DNA of 64,000 nt from Psychromarinibacter sp048262455 (lineage in GTDB: Bacteria > Pseudomonadota > Alphaproteobacteria > Rhodobacterales > Rhodobacteraceae): assembly GCA_048262455.1 (NCBI GenBank), contig JBLXFD010000001.1, forward strand, positions 124,001 through 188,000. The letters are read 5' to 3'. The notes below the pieces were generated by a model. The model worked only from the letters and a program-made list of their open reading frames with translations. It had not been told where the DNA came from and made no database searches. Shown piece by piece: positions 10,394 through 19,252 of this stretch. The first letter of the stretch is position 1, and every line of letters begins with the position of its first letter. The translations under genes and the position numbers were made by a program.

Positions 10394-10941
10394 GGCGCCA
10401 GCCACTGGCCGCGCCAGCCGTCCTCGCGGGTGAACAGCGCCCGCCGGTGAGGCTGGCTGCCGAGGCTGACGCCGTCGATGGCGGCCACGGTGAGGACCAG
10501 CTGCGTCATCCGCTCGGGGTCGGGGTGGCGGCTGTAGGCCTCTGGCTGCGCGATCGGGGTGCCGGGGGGCGGGACGGTGCCGTAGTTCAGCCGCGCGGCG
10601 GTTGGCAGCATGTCCCAGGCGCCGGTGCTGGAGGGGTGCAGCGCGATGCGCCCGCGCAGCCGGGTCTGCAGCTGCAGCTCGGGGTCCCAGAGGTGCAGCG
10701 CGGCGCGGGTGTCGTGGCGCAGGTCGGTGATCTTGTCCGACAGGGTGTCGGTGTAGAGCAGCACGGTCCCGTGTTGCCGCGAGGCCCCCCGCAGGACCAA
10801 CGCCCGCGCCTCGGGGCCTTGGGGACCGCAGGTGGCGAGCACCGGCAGCGGCAGCGATCCGCGCTCCGGCGCCGAGGCGCGGGCCAGCTCGTCCCAGATC
10901 CGCGAGAGAAACGCCTCCAGCGAGGCGGCCCAGGGTTCCAT
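10390..10941 (-). CDS. pyridoxamine 5'-phosphate oxidase family flavoprotein
   Basis: A 183-residue split-barrel FMN protein. Family features are LATCGPQGPEARALVLRG near residues 35-52, LYTDTLSDKITDLRHDTRAAL in the middle, the LRGRI segment and a C-terminal TREDGWRGQWLAP. It lacks the strict PdxH active-site signature, so FMN-dependent reduction of a small molecule is as likely as pyridoxal phosphate synthesis. GGAAGGA lies before the ATG. Its stop overlaps the selD start by four bases, so the two are co-translated. PLP is the cofactor of the aminotransferase two genes down, which may or may not be a coincidence. Confidence 0.75.
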   Translation of the reverse strand: MEPWAASLEAFLSRIWDELARASAPERGSLPLPVLATCGPQGPEARALVLRGASRQHGTVLLYTDTLSDKITDLRHDTRAALHLWDPELQLQTRLRGRIALHPSSTGAWDMLPTAARLNYGTVPPPGTPIAQPEAYSRHPDPERMTQLVLTVAAIDGVSLGSQPHRRALFTREDGWRGQWLAP

Positions 10942-11039
10942 GCCGCGTCCTTCCTGCCGTGAAGGGTTTGGTTACGCGGGAATCGGGGGGGATGGGAAGG
11001 GCGAGCGGGGAGGGGTCACCGGGTTGTCAGGTCCGGCAG

Positions 11040-11627
11040 GGTTGCCCGGGCCCGGAACAAGGCACGAAGTGCCGCTTCGTTGACGTCGGCACAGAGGTGG
11101 AAGCGGGGGAGTGGCGGTGGGATAAAGGAGCGACCACCAGCGGCGGGGGCGCCCACTCACGAACGGGCGCCGGCCCTGTGTCGTGACAAGAGCACCCGGC
11201 CCGGAACAAGGCACGCAGTGCCGCCGGGCCAGCGCCCGTCCGTCCCCCGGGCGGGCGCTTCGTGTCCGTTGGCGCGGGGGTGGAGCGAAGGGGTGGCGGT
11301 GCCATAAAGAGAAGACCACCAGCGGTGGATGCGCCCACCCACGGACGGGCGCTGTCCCTCTGTTGTGACAAGGGCAACCGGCCCGGAACCAGGCGCGTAG
11401 CGCCGCCGGGCCAGCGCCCGTCCGGGCGCTGTCCCTCTGTTGTGACAAGGGCAACCGGCCCGGAACCAGGCGCGTAGCCCCGCCGGGCCAGCGCCCGTCC
11501 GTCCCCACGGGCGGGCGCTTTGTCGACGTTTGCGCGGGGGTGGAGCAAGGGAGTGGCGGTGGTATAAAGCGGCGACCACCAGCGTCACATGCGCCCACCC
11601 ACGGACGGGCGCTGGCCCTCCGTCCCG
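11040..11627 (+). repeat. family A tandem repeat array A2 with an internal 77-bp duplication
   Basis: Units of the same family as at 1259-2000 occupy the gap between two minus-strand genes. A partial unit begins near 11045 and has lost most of its second hairpin. A full unit begins near 11173. Two copies of the next unit start at 11356 and 11433, only 77 bases apart, so the first half of that unit has been duplicated in tandem almost exactly. H1 inner stems again vary in a paired manner (GGCAC/GTGCC and GGCGC/GCGCC). The core is in plus orientation, antisense to both flanking genes, unlike most other arrays here. Confidence 0.85.
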
Positions 11628-11635
11628 CAGCCCCC

Positions 11636-12985
11636 TCAGTCCACCGGCAACCCGCTCGGCACCCGGTCCGGCCGGCCCAGCGGGCGCTCCAGCGCCGAGC
11701 GGCCCGTGAGGCAGTGCAGGAAGGCGACGATGTCCTCCACGTCCCGGTCGCTCAGCGACACCGGCGTCACGTCCACCCGCGACAGCAGTCGCCGCATCTC
11801 GCGCGCGTCGTCCAGCAGCACGAAGTCCGCCTTGCGCAGCCAGGGCACGTCGGGCAGCCCGGCCATGTCCTTGGTCCACGACCTGAGGCTCGCCTCGGGG
11901 TCCAGGTGGTGGCGCACCATCGCCTCCAGCGTCGGCATGGTGCCGTTGTGCCCGTAGGGCGCCGTCAGCGCCACGTTGCGCAGGCTGGGGGTGCGGAACT
12001 TGTAGAGATCGGCAAGGTCCCCGGTCTTCAGCATACGGCCCACGTCGCGGGGCAGGGGGTCGAAGGCAAGCGCCTTGCCCGGGCCCACCGGCGGCAGGGC
12101 GAGGGCGTGGAACTCCTGGTCGGTCAGCAGCGGGCCGGAGTGGCAGGCGGCGCAGCCGGCCTCGCCGTAGAACAGCTCCATCCCGCGCTGCTCGGCGGTG
12201 TTCAGCGCCTCGGGGTCCCCGGCAAGATAGTGGTCGAAGTCGCTGTCGTAGTTGCGCCACTCGGTGCCCTCGAAGGCGGCGAGGGCGTTGGCGATCTCGA
12301 CGATGGTGATGTCCTCGGCCCGGTTAACGTGGGCGAAGGCGCCGATGAACATCTCGGCGTATTCCGGGATCGCCCGCACCCGCTGGGACAGGATCGGCCA
12401 GGCGCCGTCCAGCCGCCTCAGCACCGCGTCGGCCACCTCGTTCTCGCCGGGATTGCCCGCCATCTCGTGGTGCGAGGTCACCGGGAACAGCGCCTGCACC
12501 GCAAGGATCGAGTTCAGTCCCTCCGGCAGGAAATCCTCCGCCGGCGAGTCGAATCCGTTGCCCCAGGCGTCGCCGGTCTGCAGCCTTCCGTCGTGGAACA
12601 CGCTGCGGATGTCGCGGTGGGCGAGGTTCCAGATCGGCGGCGCGCTGCGCGGGATGCGGGCGTGGATCACGTGGCTGTCGTAGCCGGGAGTGCGGTCGCG
12701 CCCCAGCCCCTCGCCCCCCTCGCCGATGCCCAGCGGCAGCCCGTCCGCGCCGCCGAGGTCATGGTGATGGCAGGTGGCGCAGGAGATATTCTGGTTGCCC
12801 GACAGGATCTTGTCGTAGAACAGCAACCGCCCCAGTTCCGCCTGCCGGGCGTCGAAGCTGAGGAAGTCATCGTCGCTCAAGGGTGCCGGAAGCTCCAGCG
12901 CGGCGGCGGGCGGGGTGAATGGCGCGTAGGGTCCGGCGAGTGCCACGAGGCCGATGAAAAGCGCGCGTGTAAGACGGGCGGGCAT
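11636..12985 (-). CDS. di-haem cytochrome c peroxidase / MauG family protein
   Basis: A 449-residue exported protein. A signal peptide covers about residues 1-29 (hydrophobic run, cut near AAA-LELP). Two haem-binding motifs are present: CATCH at 69-73 and CAACH at 278-282, the arrangement of bacterial di-haem peroxidases. The C-terminal half holds FRTPSLRNVALTAPYGHNGTMPTLEAM, typical of the family, and VEDIVAFLHCLTG at the end. Such proteins reduce hydrogen peroxide with electrons from cytochrome c or oxidise protein side chains in the periplasm. No methylamine dehydrogenase genes are near, so peroxidase is likelier than a true MauG. An AT-rich imperfect palindrome lies just upstream of its start. 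Confidence 0.88.
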   Translation of the reverse strand: MPARLTRALFIGLVALAGPYAPFTPPAAALELPAPLSDDDFLSFDARQAELGRLLFYDKILSGNQNISCATCHHHDLGGADGLPLGIGEGGEGLGRDRTPGYDSHVIHARIPRSAPPIWNLAHRDIRSVFHDGRLQTGDAWGNGFDSPAEDFLPEGLNSILAVQALFPVTSHHEMAGNPGENEVADAVLRRLDGAWPILSQRVRAIPEYAEMFIGAFAHVNRAEDITIVEIANALAAFEGTEWRNYDSDFDHYLAGDPEALNTAEQRGMELFYGEAGCAACHSGPLLTDQEFHALALPPVGPGKALAFDPLPRDVGRMLKTGDLADLYKFRTPSLRNVALTAPYGHNGTMPTLEAMVRHHLDPEASLRSWTKDMAGLPDVPWLRKADFVLLDDAREMRRLLSRVDVTPVSLSDRDVEDIVAFLHCLTGRSALERPLGRPDRVPSGLPVD

Positions 12986-13006
12986 GGCAAATTAACCTGT
13001 CAGCAA

Positions 13007-13021
13007 GCGATAAATTATTGC
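13007..13021. promoter_or_regulatory. imperfect 15-bp palindrome upstream of the peroxidase gene
   Basis: GCGATAAATTATTGC: six of seven pairs are symmetric around a central A. It stands 22 bases upstream of the peroxidase ATG in the only AT-rich stretch of this area, a position typical for an operator. The regulator cannot be named from the sequence. Confidence 0.35.
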
Positions 13022-13113
13022 TATAGCAGGCGCGATGATCACGAAAATTTCAAGGCCGCGATGATGAACATACTGTTTCTTGCCGGGCGGCACCGGCCGC
13101 CGGGGGCGCTTTC

Positions 13114-13821
13114 ATGACCATGCCCAAGGCGCTTTTGTTCGACGTTTTCGGTACCGTGGTGGACTGGCGCGGCTCGATCGAGCGGGGGGTGGCGGCCTTC
13201 TTCGAGGACCGCGAGGAGACGGTGGACGCCCTGCGTTTCGCGCTGGACTGGCGGGCGCTCTACCAGCCGGCGATGGAGGCGGTGCGCGAGGGCCGGCGCG
13301 ACTGGGTGACCCTGGACGTGCTGCACCGCGAGAACCTGGTGACGCTGCTGGACCGCCACGGCCTGGTGCTGACAGAGGCCGAGGTTGACGGGCTGAACCA
13401 CCTCTGGCACCGGCTCTCGCCCTGGCCCGACAGCGCTGGCGGGCTCGCCGCGCTGCACCGGCGCACGGTGACGGCGCCCTTGTCGAACGGGCACATCGCG
13501 CTGATGGTGAACCTGGCGCGGCACGCGGGGCTGCAGTGGGACACCGTGCTAGGGGCCGAGATCGCCCGCGCCTACAAGCCCGACCCCGCGGTCTACCTGC
13601 GCGCCGCCGAGGCACTGGGGCTGGCGCCGGAGGATTGCATGATGGTCGCCGCCCACAACGCGGACCTGCGCGCGGCCCGCGCCCTGGGCCTGCGCTGCGC
13701 CTTCGTGCTGCGGCCGCTGGAATACGGTGAGGCGCAGACGGCGGACCTGGAGGCCGAGGAGGACTGGGAGGTTGTGACGGACAGCCTGACCGGCCTGGCG
13801 CGGGCGCTGGAGGGCGGGTGA
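13114..13821 (+). CDS. haloacid dehalogenase type II (HAD superfamily), second copy
   Basis: A 235-residue HAD protein. Motif I is DVFGTVVDW with the nucleophile Asp near residue 10; motif II lies in APLSNGH, and the Lys in YKPDPAVYLRAAE is the basic motif; the acidic motif with AAHNADLRAA follows. It has the same domain type and length as the protein at 511-1197 but is clearly a different sequence, so these are paralogues or separate acquisitions rather than a recent duplication. Its start is ATG at 13114 or ATG at 13120, two codons apart; neither has a strong ribosome site. It diverges from the peroxidase gene and ends 4 bases before repeat array B2. Confidence 0.82.
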   Translation: MTMPKALLFDVFGTVVDWRGSIERGVAAFFEDREETVDALRFALDWRALYQPAMEAVREGRRDWVTLDVLHRENLVTLLDRHGLVLTEAEVDGLNHLWHRLSPWPDSAGGLAALHRRTVTAPLSNGHIALMVNLARHAGLQWDTVLGAEIARAYKPDPAVYLRAAEALGLAPEDCMMVAAHNADLRAARALGLRCAFVLRPLEYGEAQTADLEAEEDWEVVTDSLTGLARALEGG

Positions 13822-13825
13822 GGGG

Positions 13826-14256
13826 GGTGGCGGGGTGAACCCCGCCCTACCGCTTGTTTTATATGAGGCGCTGACCAGCCCCCGAACAAGCCGAAGGCGC
13901 GGGGGCGAGCGCCTGTCCGTTCCGGCGGGCTGGCGCTTTGGAGCTGCAGGGCGCGGCTCATTTGGTGCGCGGGTATGGCCGCGATAAAGTGCCTATGCCG
14001 GAAGTGGGCGGCGCCATCCCACGGGCAGGCTGATGTTGCGCTTAGGCGGGGTGAACCCCGCCCTACGACTTCGTTCGAACGACGCGCTGATCCGCCCCGA
14101 ACAAGCCGAAGGCGCGGGGCGAGCGCCTGCCCGTCCCCACGGGCTGGCGCTGTGTCATCCGCAGGGTAACGCTCGTTCTGCGCGCGGATGTGGCCGGGAT
14201 AATGCGCCCTCGCCACCGGACAGCAGCGCCACCCCACGGGCAGGCTCACGTCGCAC
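13826..14256 (+). repeat. family B repeat array B2 (two units, 215 bp)
   Basis: Two units whose first hairpins begin at 13880 and 14095, in the convergent gap between the second dehalogenase and gltA. Plus orientation, reading with the dehalogenase. Both units carry the GGCGGGGTGAACCCCGCC palindrome, the AACAA hairpin, the AGCGCC hairpin and a GATAA box (GATAAAG in the first, GATAATG in the second). Confidence 0.88.
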
Positions 14257-14269
14257 CCAACCCCAAACG

Positions 14270-14300
14270 AAAAGGGGCGCCGGCCACCACCGACGCCCCC
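14270..14300 (-). terminator. intrinsic terminator of gltA
   Basis: Read on the minus strand after the gltA stop: a GGGGCG arm, a short loop and a CGCCCC arm (hairpin 14274-14299), followed by a TTTT run. It lies between gltA and repeat array B2, so gltA transcripts should stop before the repeats. Confidence 0.7.
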
Positions 14301-14323
14301 CATATCTTCCCGTCCGAAAACCC

Positions 14324-15619
14324 TCAGCGGTTTTCGACGTCCACGTAGTCCCGCGCCGTCGCGCCGGTGTAGAGCTGCCGCGGGCGGCCGATCTTGTGCT
14401 GCGGATCGCTCAGCTGTTCCTTCCACTGCGAGATCCAGCCCACCGTCCGCGCCACCGCGAAGATCGGGGTGAACATCGACGTCGGGAAGCCCATCGCATC
14501 GAGAATGATGCCGGAGTAGAAATCCACGTTCGGATACAGCTTCTTCTCCTGGAAGTAGGGATCCTCCAGCGCGATCTTCTCCAGCTCCTTGGCGGTCTGC
14601 AGCGTCGGGTTGTCCTCGATGCCCAGCAGTTCCAGCACCTCGTCGGCCGACTGCTTCATCACCTGCGCGCGCGGGTCGAAGTTCTTGTAGACCCGGTGGC
14701 CGAAGCCCATCAGGCGGAAGGGGTCGTTCTTGTCCTTGGCGCGGGCGATGAACTCGGGGATCCGGTCGGGAGTGCCGATCTCGCGCAGCATCTCCAGGCA
14801 GGCCTGGTTGGCGCCGCCGTGGGCGGGGCCCCAGAGGCAGGCGATACCGGCGGCGATGCAGGCGAAGGGGTTGGCGCCGGAGGACGAGGCCAGCCGCACC
14901 GTCGAGGTGGAGGCGTTCTGCTCGTGGTCCGCATGGAGGGTGAATATCCGGTCCATCGCGCGGCTGATGATCGGGTTGACCTCGTAGTCCTCGGCCGGCA
15001 CGGCAAAGCACATGCGCAGGAAGTTCGAGGCATAGTCCACGTCGTTGCGCGGATACACGAAGGGCTGGCCGATGTGGTACTTGTAGGCCCAGGCCGCGAT
15101 GGTCGGCATCTTGGCGATCAGCCGGATCGAGGCGACCTCGCGCTGCCAGGGATCGTTGATGTCGGTGCTGTCATGGTAGAAGGCGCTCATCGCCCCCACC
15201 ACGCCGACCATGATCGCCATGGGGTGCGCGTCGCGGCGGAAGCCGCGGAAGAAGAACTGCATCTGCTCGTGCAGCATGGTGTGCATGGTCACCCGCTGCT
15301 CGAAATCCTCCAGCTGCTCGGCGGTCGGCAGCTCGCCGTACAGCAGCAGGTAGCAGACCTCGAGGTAATGCGACTTCTCGGCCAGCTGGTCGATCGGGTA
15401 GCCGCGGTGCAGCAGCTCGCCCTTGTCGCCGTCGATGAAGGTGATGTCGCTGTCGCAGGCGGCGGTGGAGGTGAAGCCCGGGTCGTAGGTGAAGACGTCG
15501 CCCTGGGCGTAGAGCTTGCGGATGTCGATCACGTCCGGCCCGGCGGTGGGGGACAGGACCGGAAGCTCGATCGACTTGTCCCCGACCGTCAGGGTCGCCG
15601 TCTTGTTGTTCTCTGCCAT
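14324..15619 (-). CDS. gltA: citrate synthase
   Basis: A 431-residue protein of the hexameric type II (proteobacterial) class. Catalytic segments are readable: HADHEQNAST with the first His, GFGHRVYK with the second, and DFYSGIIL with the catalytic Asp. It condenses oxaloacetate with acetyl-CoA in the cytoplasm. Two in-frame ATGs lie six bases apart; the one at 15619 is preferred because AAGGGG is then six bases away, whereas the ATG at 15625 directly abuts it. An intrinsic terminator follows the stop. It lies downstream of gltX on the same strand, an arrangement common in Rhodobacterales. Confidence 0.97.
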   Translation of the reverse strand: MAENNKTATLTVGDKSIELPVLSPTAGPDVIDIRKLYAQGDVFTYDPGFTSTAACDSDITFIDGDKGELLHRGYPIDQLAEKSHYLEVCYLLLYGELPTAEQLEDFEQRVTMHTMLHEQMQFFFRGFRRDAHPMAIMVGVVGAMSAFYHDSTDINDPWQREVASIRLIAKMPTIAAWAYKYHIGQPFVYPRNDVDYASNFLRMCFAVPAEDYEVNPIISRAMDRIFTLHADHEQNASTSTVRLASSSGANPFACIAAGIACLWGPAHGGANQACLEMLREIGTPDRIPEFIARAKDKNDPFRLMGFGHRVYKNFDPRAQVMKQSADEVLELLGIEDNPTLQTAKELEKIALEDPYFQEKKLYPNVDFYSGIILDAMGFPTSMFTPIFAVARTVGWISQWKEQLSDPQHKIGRPRQLYTGATARDYVDVENR

Positions 15620-15682
15620 CCTCATCCCCTTCTGCGAAAGATTGCCCCGGACGGGGCCGTTACGACGGGCGAAATGCCCGTA

Positions 15683-17086
15683 TCAGGCGGTCACGTCCCT
15701 CAGCCGGGCGAGCGTTTCCTCGCGGCCGATGACGAGCATCATGTCGAAGACACTGGGCGACACGCCGCGCCCCGAAAGGGCTGCCCGAAGCGGTCCCGCC
15801 ACCTTGCCAAGCTTGGTGTCAGCCGCTTCGGCCACGCGTGTCACGACCTCTTCCAGCGCGTCGCGGTTCCAGCTAGCATTTTGCAACTGCGGCGTCAATT
15901 CAGCCAGTATACCACGGGATACATCATCCAGCGCCTTCGCCGCGCGCTCGTCCGGGACCAGTGGGCGGTTGGCCAGGACGAAATGCGCCTTTTCAAGAAG
16001 TTCCGGGAAGTTCTTCGCGCGATCCTTCAGGCAGTACATGGCGCGCGACAGCCCCTCGGCCTGCGCCTCGGACAGCCCGGGAAGGCCGGCGGCGGAAAGG
16101 TAGGCCCCGATCTCTGCCAGCAGTGCAGCATCCTCGGCCACGGCGATGTGCTGGCCCGACAGATGCTCCAGCTTCTTCATGTCGAAACGCGCCGCCGACT
16201 TGCCGATTCCCTCCAGCCCGAACCATGCCTGCGCCTGTTCGTCGGTGAAGAACTCGTCGTCGCCGTGGCTCCAGCCCAGCCGCGCCAGGTAGTTGCGCAC
16301 CGCGGCGGCGGGAAAGCCCATGGCCTGGTACTCCTCGACCCCCAGCGCGCCGTGGCGCTTGGACTGCTTCTTGCCGTCGGGCCCGTGGATCAGCGGGATA
16401 TGCGCCCAGACCGGCACGTCCCAGCCCATGGCGTCGTAGACCAGCATCTGCCGCGCCGCGTTGTTGAGGTGGTCGTCGCCGCGGATCACGTGGGTCACGC
16501 CCATGTCGTGATCGTCCACCACCACCGCCAGCATGTAGGTGGGCGTCCCGTCAGAACGCAGCAGCACCATGTCGTCCAGCTGGTCGTTGCCGATGGTCAC
16601 GTCGCCCTGCACCTTGTCGCGGATCACCGTGCGGCCCTCCAGCGGCGCCTTGATGCGCACCACGAAGGGGGTATCGGGGTGGCTGGCCGCGTCCGCGTCG
16701 CGCCAGGGAGAGCGGAACAGCGTCGAGCGTCCCTCGGCCTTGGCCGCCTCGCGGAACTCGGCGATTTCTTCCTGGGTGGAGAAGCACTTGTAGGCCTTGC
16801 CCGAGGCCAGCATCAGCCGCGCCACCTCGGCGTGCCGCTCCGCCTGCGCCGCCTGGCTGACCGCCTCGCCATCCCAGTCCAGCCCCAGCCACGTGAGGCC
16901 GCGAAAGATCGCCTGGGTCGCCTCGGGGGTGGACCGCGCGTGGTCGGTGTCCTCGATCCGCAGCAGGAACCGGCCGCCCCGCCCGCGGGCGTAAAGCCAG
17001 TTGAACAGCGCCGTGCGGGCGCCGCCGATGTGCAGGTAGCCGGTGGGAGAGGGGGCGAAACGGGTGACCACCTGCGCGTCCGTCAT
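15683..17086 (-). CDS. gltX: glutamate-tRNA ligase
   Basis: A 467-residue class I aminoacyl-tRNA synthetase. The HIGH-type motif is in FAPSPTGYLHIGGA near the N-terminus and the KMSKS equivalent is KKQSKRHG, a normal variant for this enzyme. It attaches glutamate to tRNA(Glu) in the cytoplasm. The start at 17086 gives the standard N-terminus with the motif beginning about residue 9; the frame is open for another 85 residues upstream, but that segment overlaps comEC in antisense and is Pro/Ala/Arg-rich without family match. It diverges from comEC with a 77-base gap and lies 63 bases upstream of gltA. Confidence 0.96.
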   Translation of the reverse strand: MTDAQVVTRFAPSPTGYLHIGGARTALFNWLYARGRGGRFLLRIEDTDHARSTPEATQAIFRGLTWLGLDWDGEAVSQAAQAERHAEVARLMLASGKAYKCFSTQEEIAEFREAAKAEGRSTLFRSPWRDADAASHPDTPFVVRIKAPLEGRTVIRDKVQGDVTIGNDQLDDMVLLRSDGTPTYMLAVVVDDHDMGVTHVIRGDDHLNNAARQMLVYDAMGWDVPVWAHIPLIHGPDGKKQSKRHGALGVEEYQAMGFPAAAVRNYLARLGWSHGDDEFFTDEQAQAWFGLEGIGKSAARFDMKKLEHLSGQHIAVAEDAALLAEIGAYLSAAGLPGLSEAQAEGLSRAMYCLKDRAKNFPELLEKAHFVLANRPLVPDERAAKALDDVSRGILAELTPQLQNASWNRDALEEVVTRVAEAADTKLGKVAGPLRAALSGRGVSPSVFDMMLVIGREETLARLRDVTA

Positions 17087-17115
17087 GGGCAAATTAACCT
17101 TCTGGAAAGGACCGG

Positions 17116-17143
17116 GGATTAGCGTTGCTGGCGGTCTAGTCAA
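17116..17143 (-). promoter_or_regulatory. candidate promoter of gltX
   Basis: On the minus strand: TTGACT (17138-17143), a 16-base spacer and TAATCC (17116-17121), 30 bases before the gltX start. Both boxes fit sigma-70 reasonably. Confidence 0.45.
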
Positions 17144-17163
17144 TCGGCTGGGGGAGAACAAGA

Positions 17164-19185
17164 GTGACGCCTTGGGGCCGGGCTGCGCTGGCGGTCGAGG
17201 CGCAGCGCGGCCACCTGTTCGTCTGGGCGCCGGTGGCGCTGTCCGCCGGCATCGGCGGCTACTTCGCGCTGCCCCGGGAACCGGCGGTCTGGCTGCTGGC
17301 GCTGGCGGGCTGCGGCACGGCGGCGCTGGCGCTGCTGACATGGCGCATCGCCCCGCGCGCCGCGCCCTTCGCGCTGGCGGCGGCGCTGGTGCTGGCGGGG
17401 CTGGCGCTGGCGGGCCTGCGGGCGCACCTGGTGGCGGGGCCGGTGCTTGGGTTCCGCTACTACGGGCCGGTGGAAGGGCGGATCGTGGCGATCGACCGCT
17501 CGGCCAGCGACGCGGTGCGGCTGACGCTGGACCAAGTGGTGCTGGAACGCACGGCGCCGGAGCGTACGCCGCGCCGGGTCCGGGTCTCGCTGCACGGCGC
17601 CCAGGGCTGGATCCGGCCAGAGCCGGGGCTGACCGTCATCATGACCGCCAACCTCGCGCCCCCCGCGGGACCGGTGGAGCCGGGGGGCTTCGATTTCCGC
17701 CGCCTGGCCTGGTTCCGCGGCCTCGGCGCCGTGGGCTACACCCGCACCCCGGTGCTGGCGCTGGCGCCGCCCGGCGAGGGCGCGGCGGGGCTGGGCATCC
17801 ACCGGCTGCGAATGCGGATCTCGGCGGCGGTGCAGGCGGCGCTGCCGGGCGAGGCGGGGGCCTTCGCGGCGGCGGTCACCACCGGCGACCGGTCGGGCAT
17901 GGGCCGCGACACGCTGGAGGCGCTGCGGGGCTCGAACCTGTCGCACCTGCTGGCGATCTCGGGCCTGCACATGGGGCTGCTCACCGGCCTCGTCTTCGGG
18001 GCGCTGCGGCTGGCCATGGCGGCGGTGCCGGCGCTGGCGCTGCACTGGCCGCTGAAGAAGATCGCCGCCTGCGGGGCGCTGCTGGCGGCGGGGTTCTACT
18101 ACCTGCTCTCGGGCGGCAACGTGGCGACAGAGCGGGCGATGATCATGATCGCGGTGATGCTGGCGGGGGTGCTGCTGGACCGCCGCGCCATCACCCTGCG
18201 GGCGGTGGCCATCGCGGCGCTGCTGGTGCTGGCCCTGCGGCCAGAGACGCTGGCCGAACCCGGCTTCCAGATGTCCTTCGCCGCCACCACGGCGCTGGTG
18301 GCGGTCTTCGGCGCCCTGCGCGCCCACCCCCTGCCGCAACTGCCGCGCTGGATGCGCCCGCCGCTGGCGCTGCTGATCTCCTCGGCCGTGGCGGGGGCGG
18401 CGACCGCGCCGGTGGCCGCGGCGCATTTCAACCGCATTGCCGACTATGGGCTGATCGCCAACCTGCTGTCGGTGCCGCTGATGGCCAGCGTGGTGATGCC
18501 CGGCGCGGTGCTGGCGGCGGCGCTCTGGCCGCTGGGGCTGGCGCACTGGGGGCTGGCGCTGATGCGCCCGGCGATCGAGTGGATCCTTGGCGTGGCGCAC
18601 CGCGTCTCGGGGATGGAGGGCGCGGTCACCCCGGTGGTCACGCCGGCGCCCGCGGTGCTGCCGCTGATGGCGGCGGGGATGCTGCTGGTGATCCTCTGGC
18701 AGGGACGGCTGCGCTGGGCCGGGCTGGCGCCGGTCGCCGCCGCCCTGGTGCTGTGGTGGGGGACAGAGCGGCCGCCGGTGCTGATCTCCGAAAGCGGCGG
18801 GCTGGTGGGGGTGCTGACACCCGAGGGGCGCGCCCTGTCGAAACCCCGGGGGGAGGGGTTCGTGGCGCTCAACTGGCTGGAGAACGACGGCGACGGCGCG
18901 GCGCAGGCGCGGGCGGCGGATAGGCCCGGCGCGGCCGGGCTGATCGAGATCGGCGGTGTGCGGCTGCTGCACGTCACCGGCCGCGGCGCGGCGGCGCGGG
19001 CGGCGGAGGGGTGCCTCACGGCGGCGCTGGTGGTCACGACGCAGAAGGTCGCGGCGGAGGGGCCCTGCCGCATGCTGGACGCGGCGTCCTTGCGCGAGAC
19101 CGGGGCGCTGGCGATCTGGCCCGAGGCCGGGGGCCTGCGGCTGGAAGGCGCCCGCGACCGGGCGCGGCGGCTGTGGTCGCCTTAA
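17164..19185 (+). CDS. comEC: ComEC/Rec2-type DNA uptake channel protein
   Basis: A 673-residue polytopic inner-membrane protein. After two or three N-terminal membrane segments comes a DUF4131-like periplasmic region, then the Competence domain with its hallmark SHLLAISGLHMGLLTG near residue 260 and about eight further membrane helices. The C-terminal 150 residues do not show the HxHxDH metallo-beta-lactamase motif of Bacillus ComEC, so the nuclease-like domain is absent or degenerate, as in many alphaproteobacteria. ComEC carries single-stranded DNA across the inner membrane. GTG start at 17164 with GGGGGAG upstream. Its position between gltX and lexA is a conserved Rhodobacterales arrangement. 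No other competence gene is in the window. Confidence 0.88.
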   Translation: MTPWGRAALAVEAQRGHLFVWAPVALSAGIGGYFALPREPAVWLLALAGCGTAALALLTWRIAPRAAPFALAAALVLAGLALAGLRAHLVAGPVLGFRYYGPVEGRIVAIDRSASDAVRLTLDQVVLERTAPERTPRRVRVSLHGAQGWIRPEPGLTVIMTANLAPPAGPVEPGGFDFRRLAWFRGLGAVGYTRTPVLALAPPGEGAAGLGIHRLRMRISAAVQAALPGEAGAFAAAVTTGDRSGMGRDTLEALRGSNLSHLLAISGLHMGLLTGLVFGALRLAMAAVPALALHWPLKKIAACGALLAAGFYYLLSGGNVATERAMIMIAVMLAGVLLDRRAITLRAVAIAALLVLALRPETLAEPGFQMSFAATTALVAVFGALRAHPLPQLPRWMRPPLALLISSAVAGAATAPVAAAHFNRIADYGLIANLLSVPLMASVVMPGAVLAAALWPLGLAHWGLALMRPAIEWILGVAHRVSGMEGAVTPVVTPAPAVLPLMAAGMLLVILWQGRLRWAGLAPVAAALVLWWGTERPPVLISESGGLVGVLTPEGRALSKPRGEGFVALNWLENDGDGAAQARAADRPGAAGLIEIGGVRLLHVTGRGAAARAAEGCLTAALVVTTQKVAAEGPCRMLDAASLRETGALAIWPEAGGLRLEGARDRARRLWSP

Positions 19186-19252
19186 GGGTGGGAAGCCGGG
19201 GCAGCGCGACGCGAGCCCGCCCGCCCGAATAGCGCTTCATCCTGATCGAAGA

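Noticed and set aside
17087..17341. An 85-residue N-terminal extension of gltX
   Set aside because: It is antisense to the start of comEC, Pro/Ala/Arg-rich, and unlike any glutamate-tRNA ligase.
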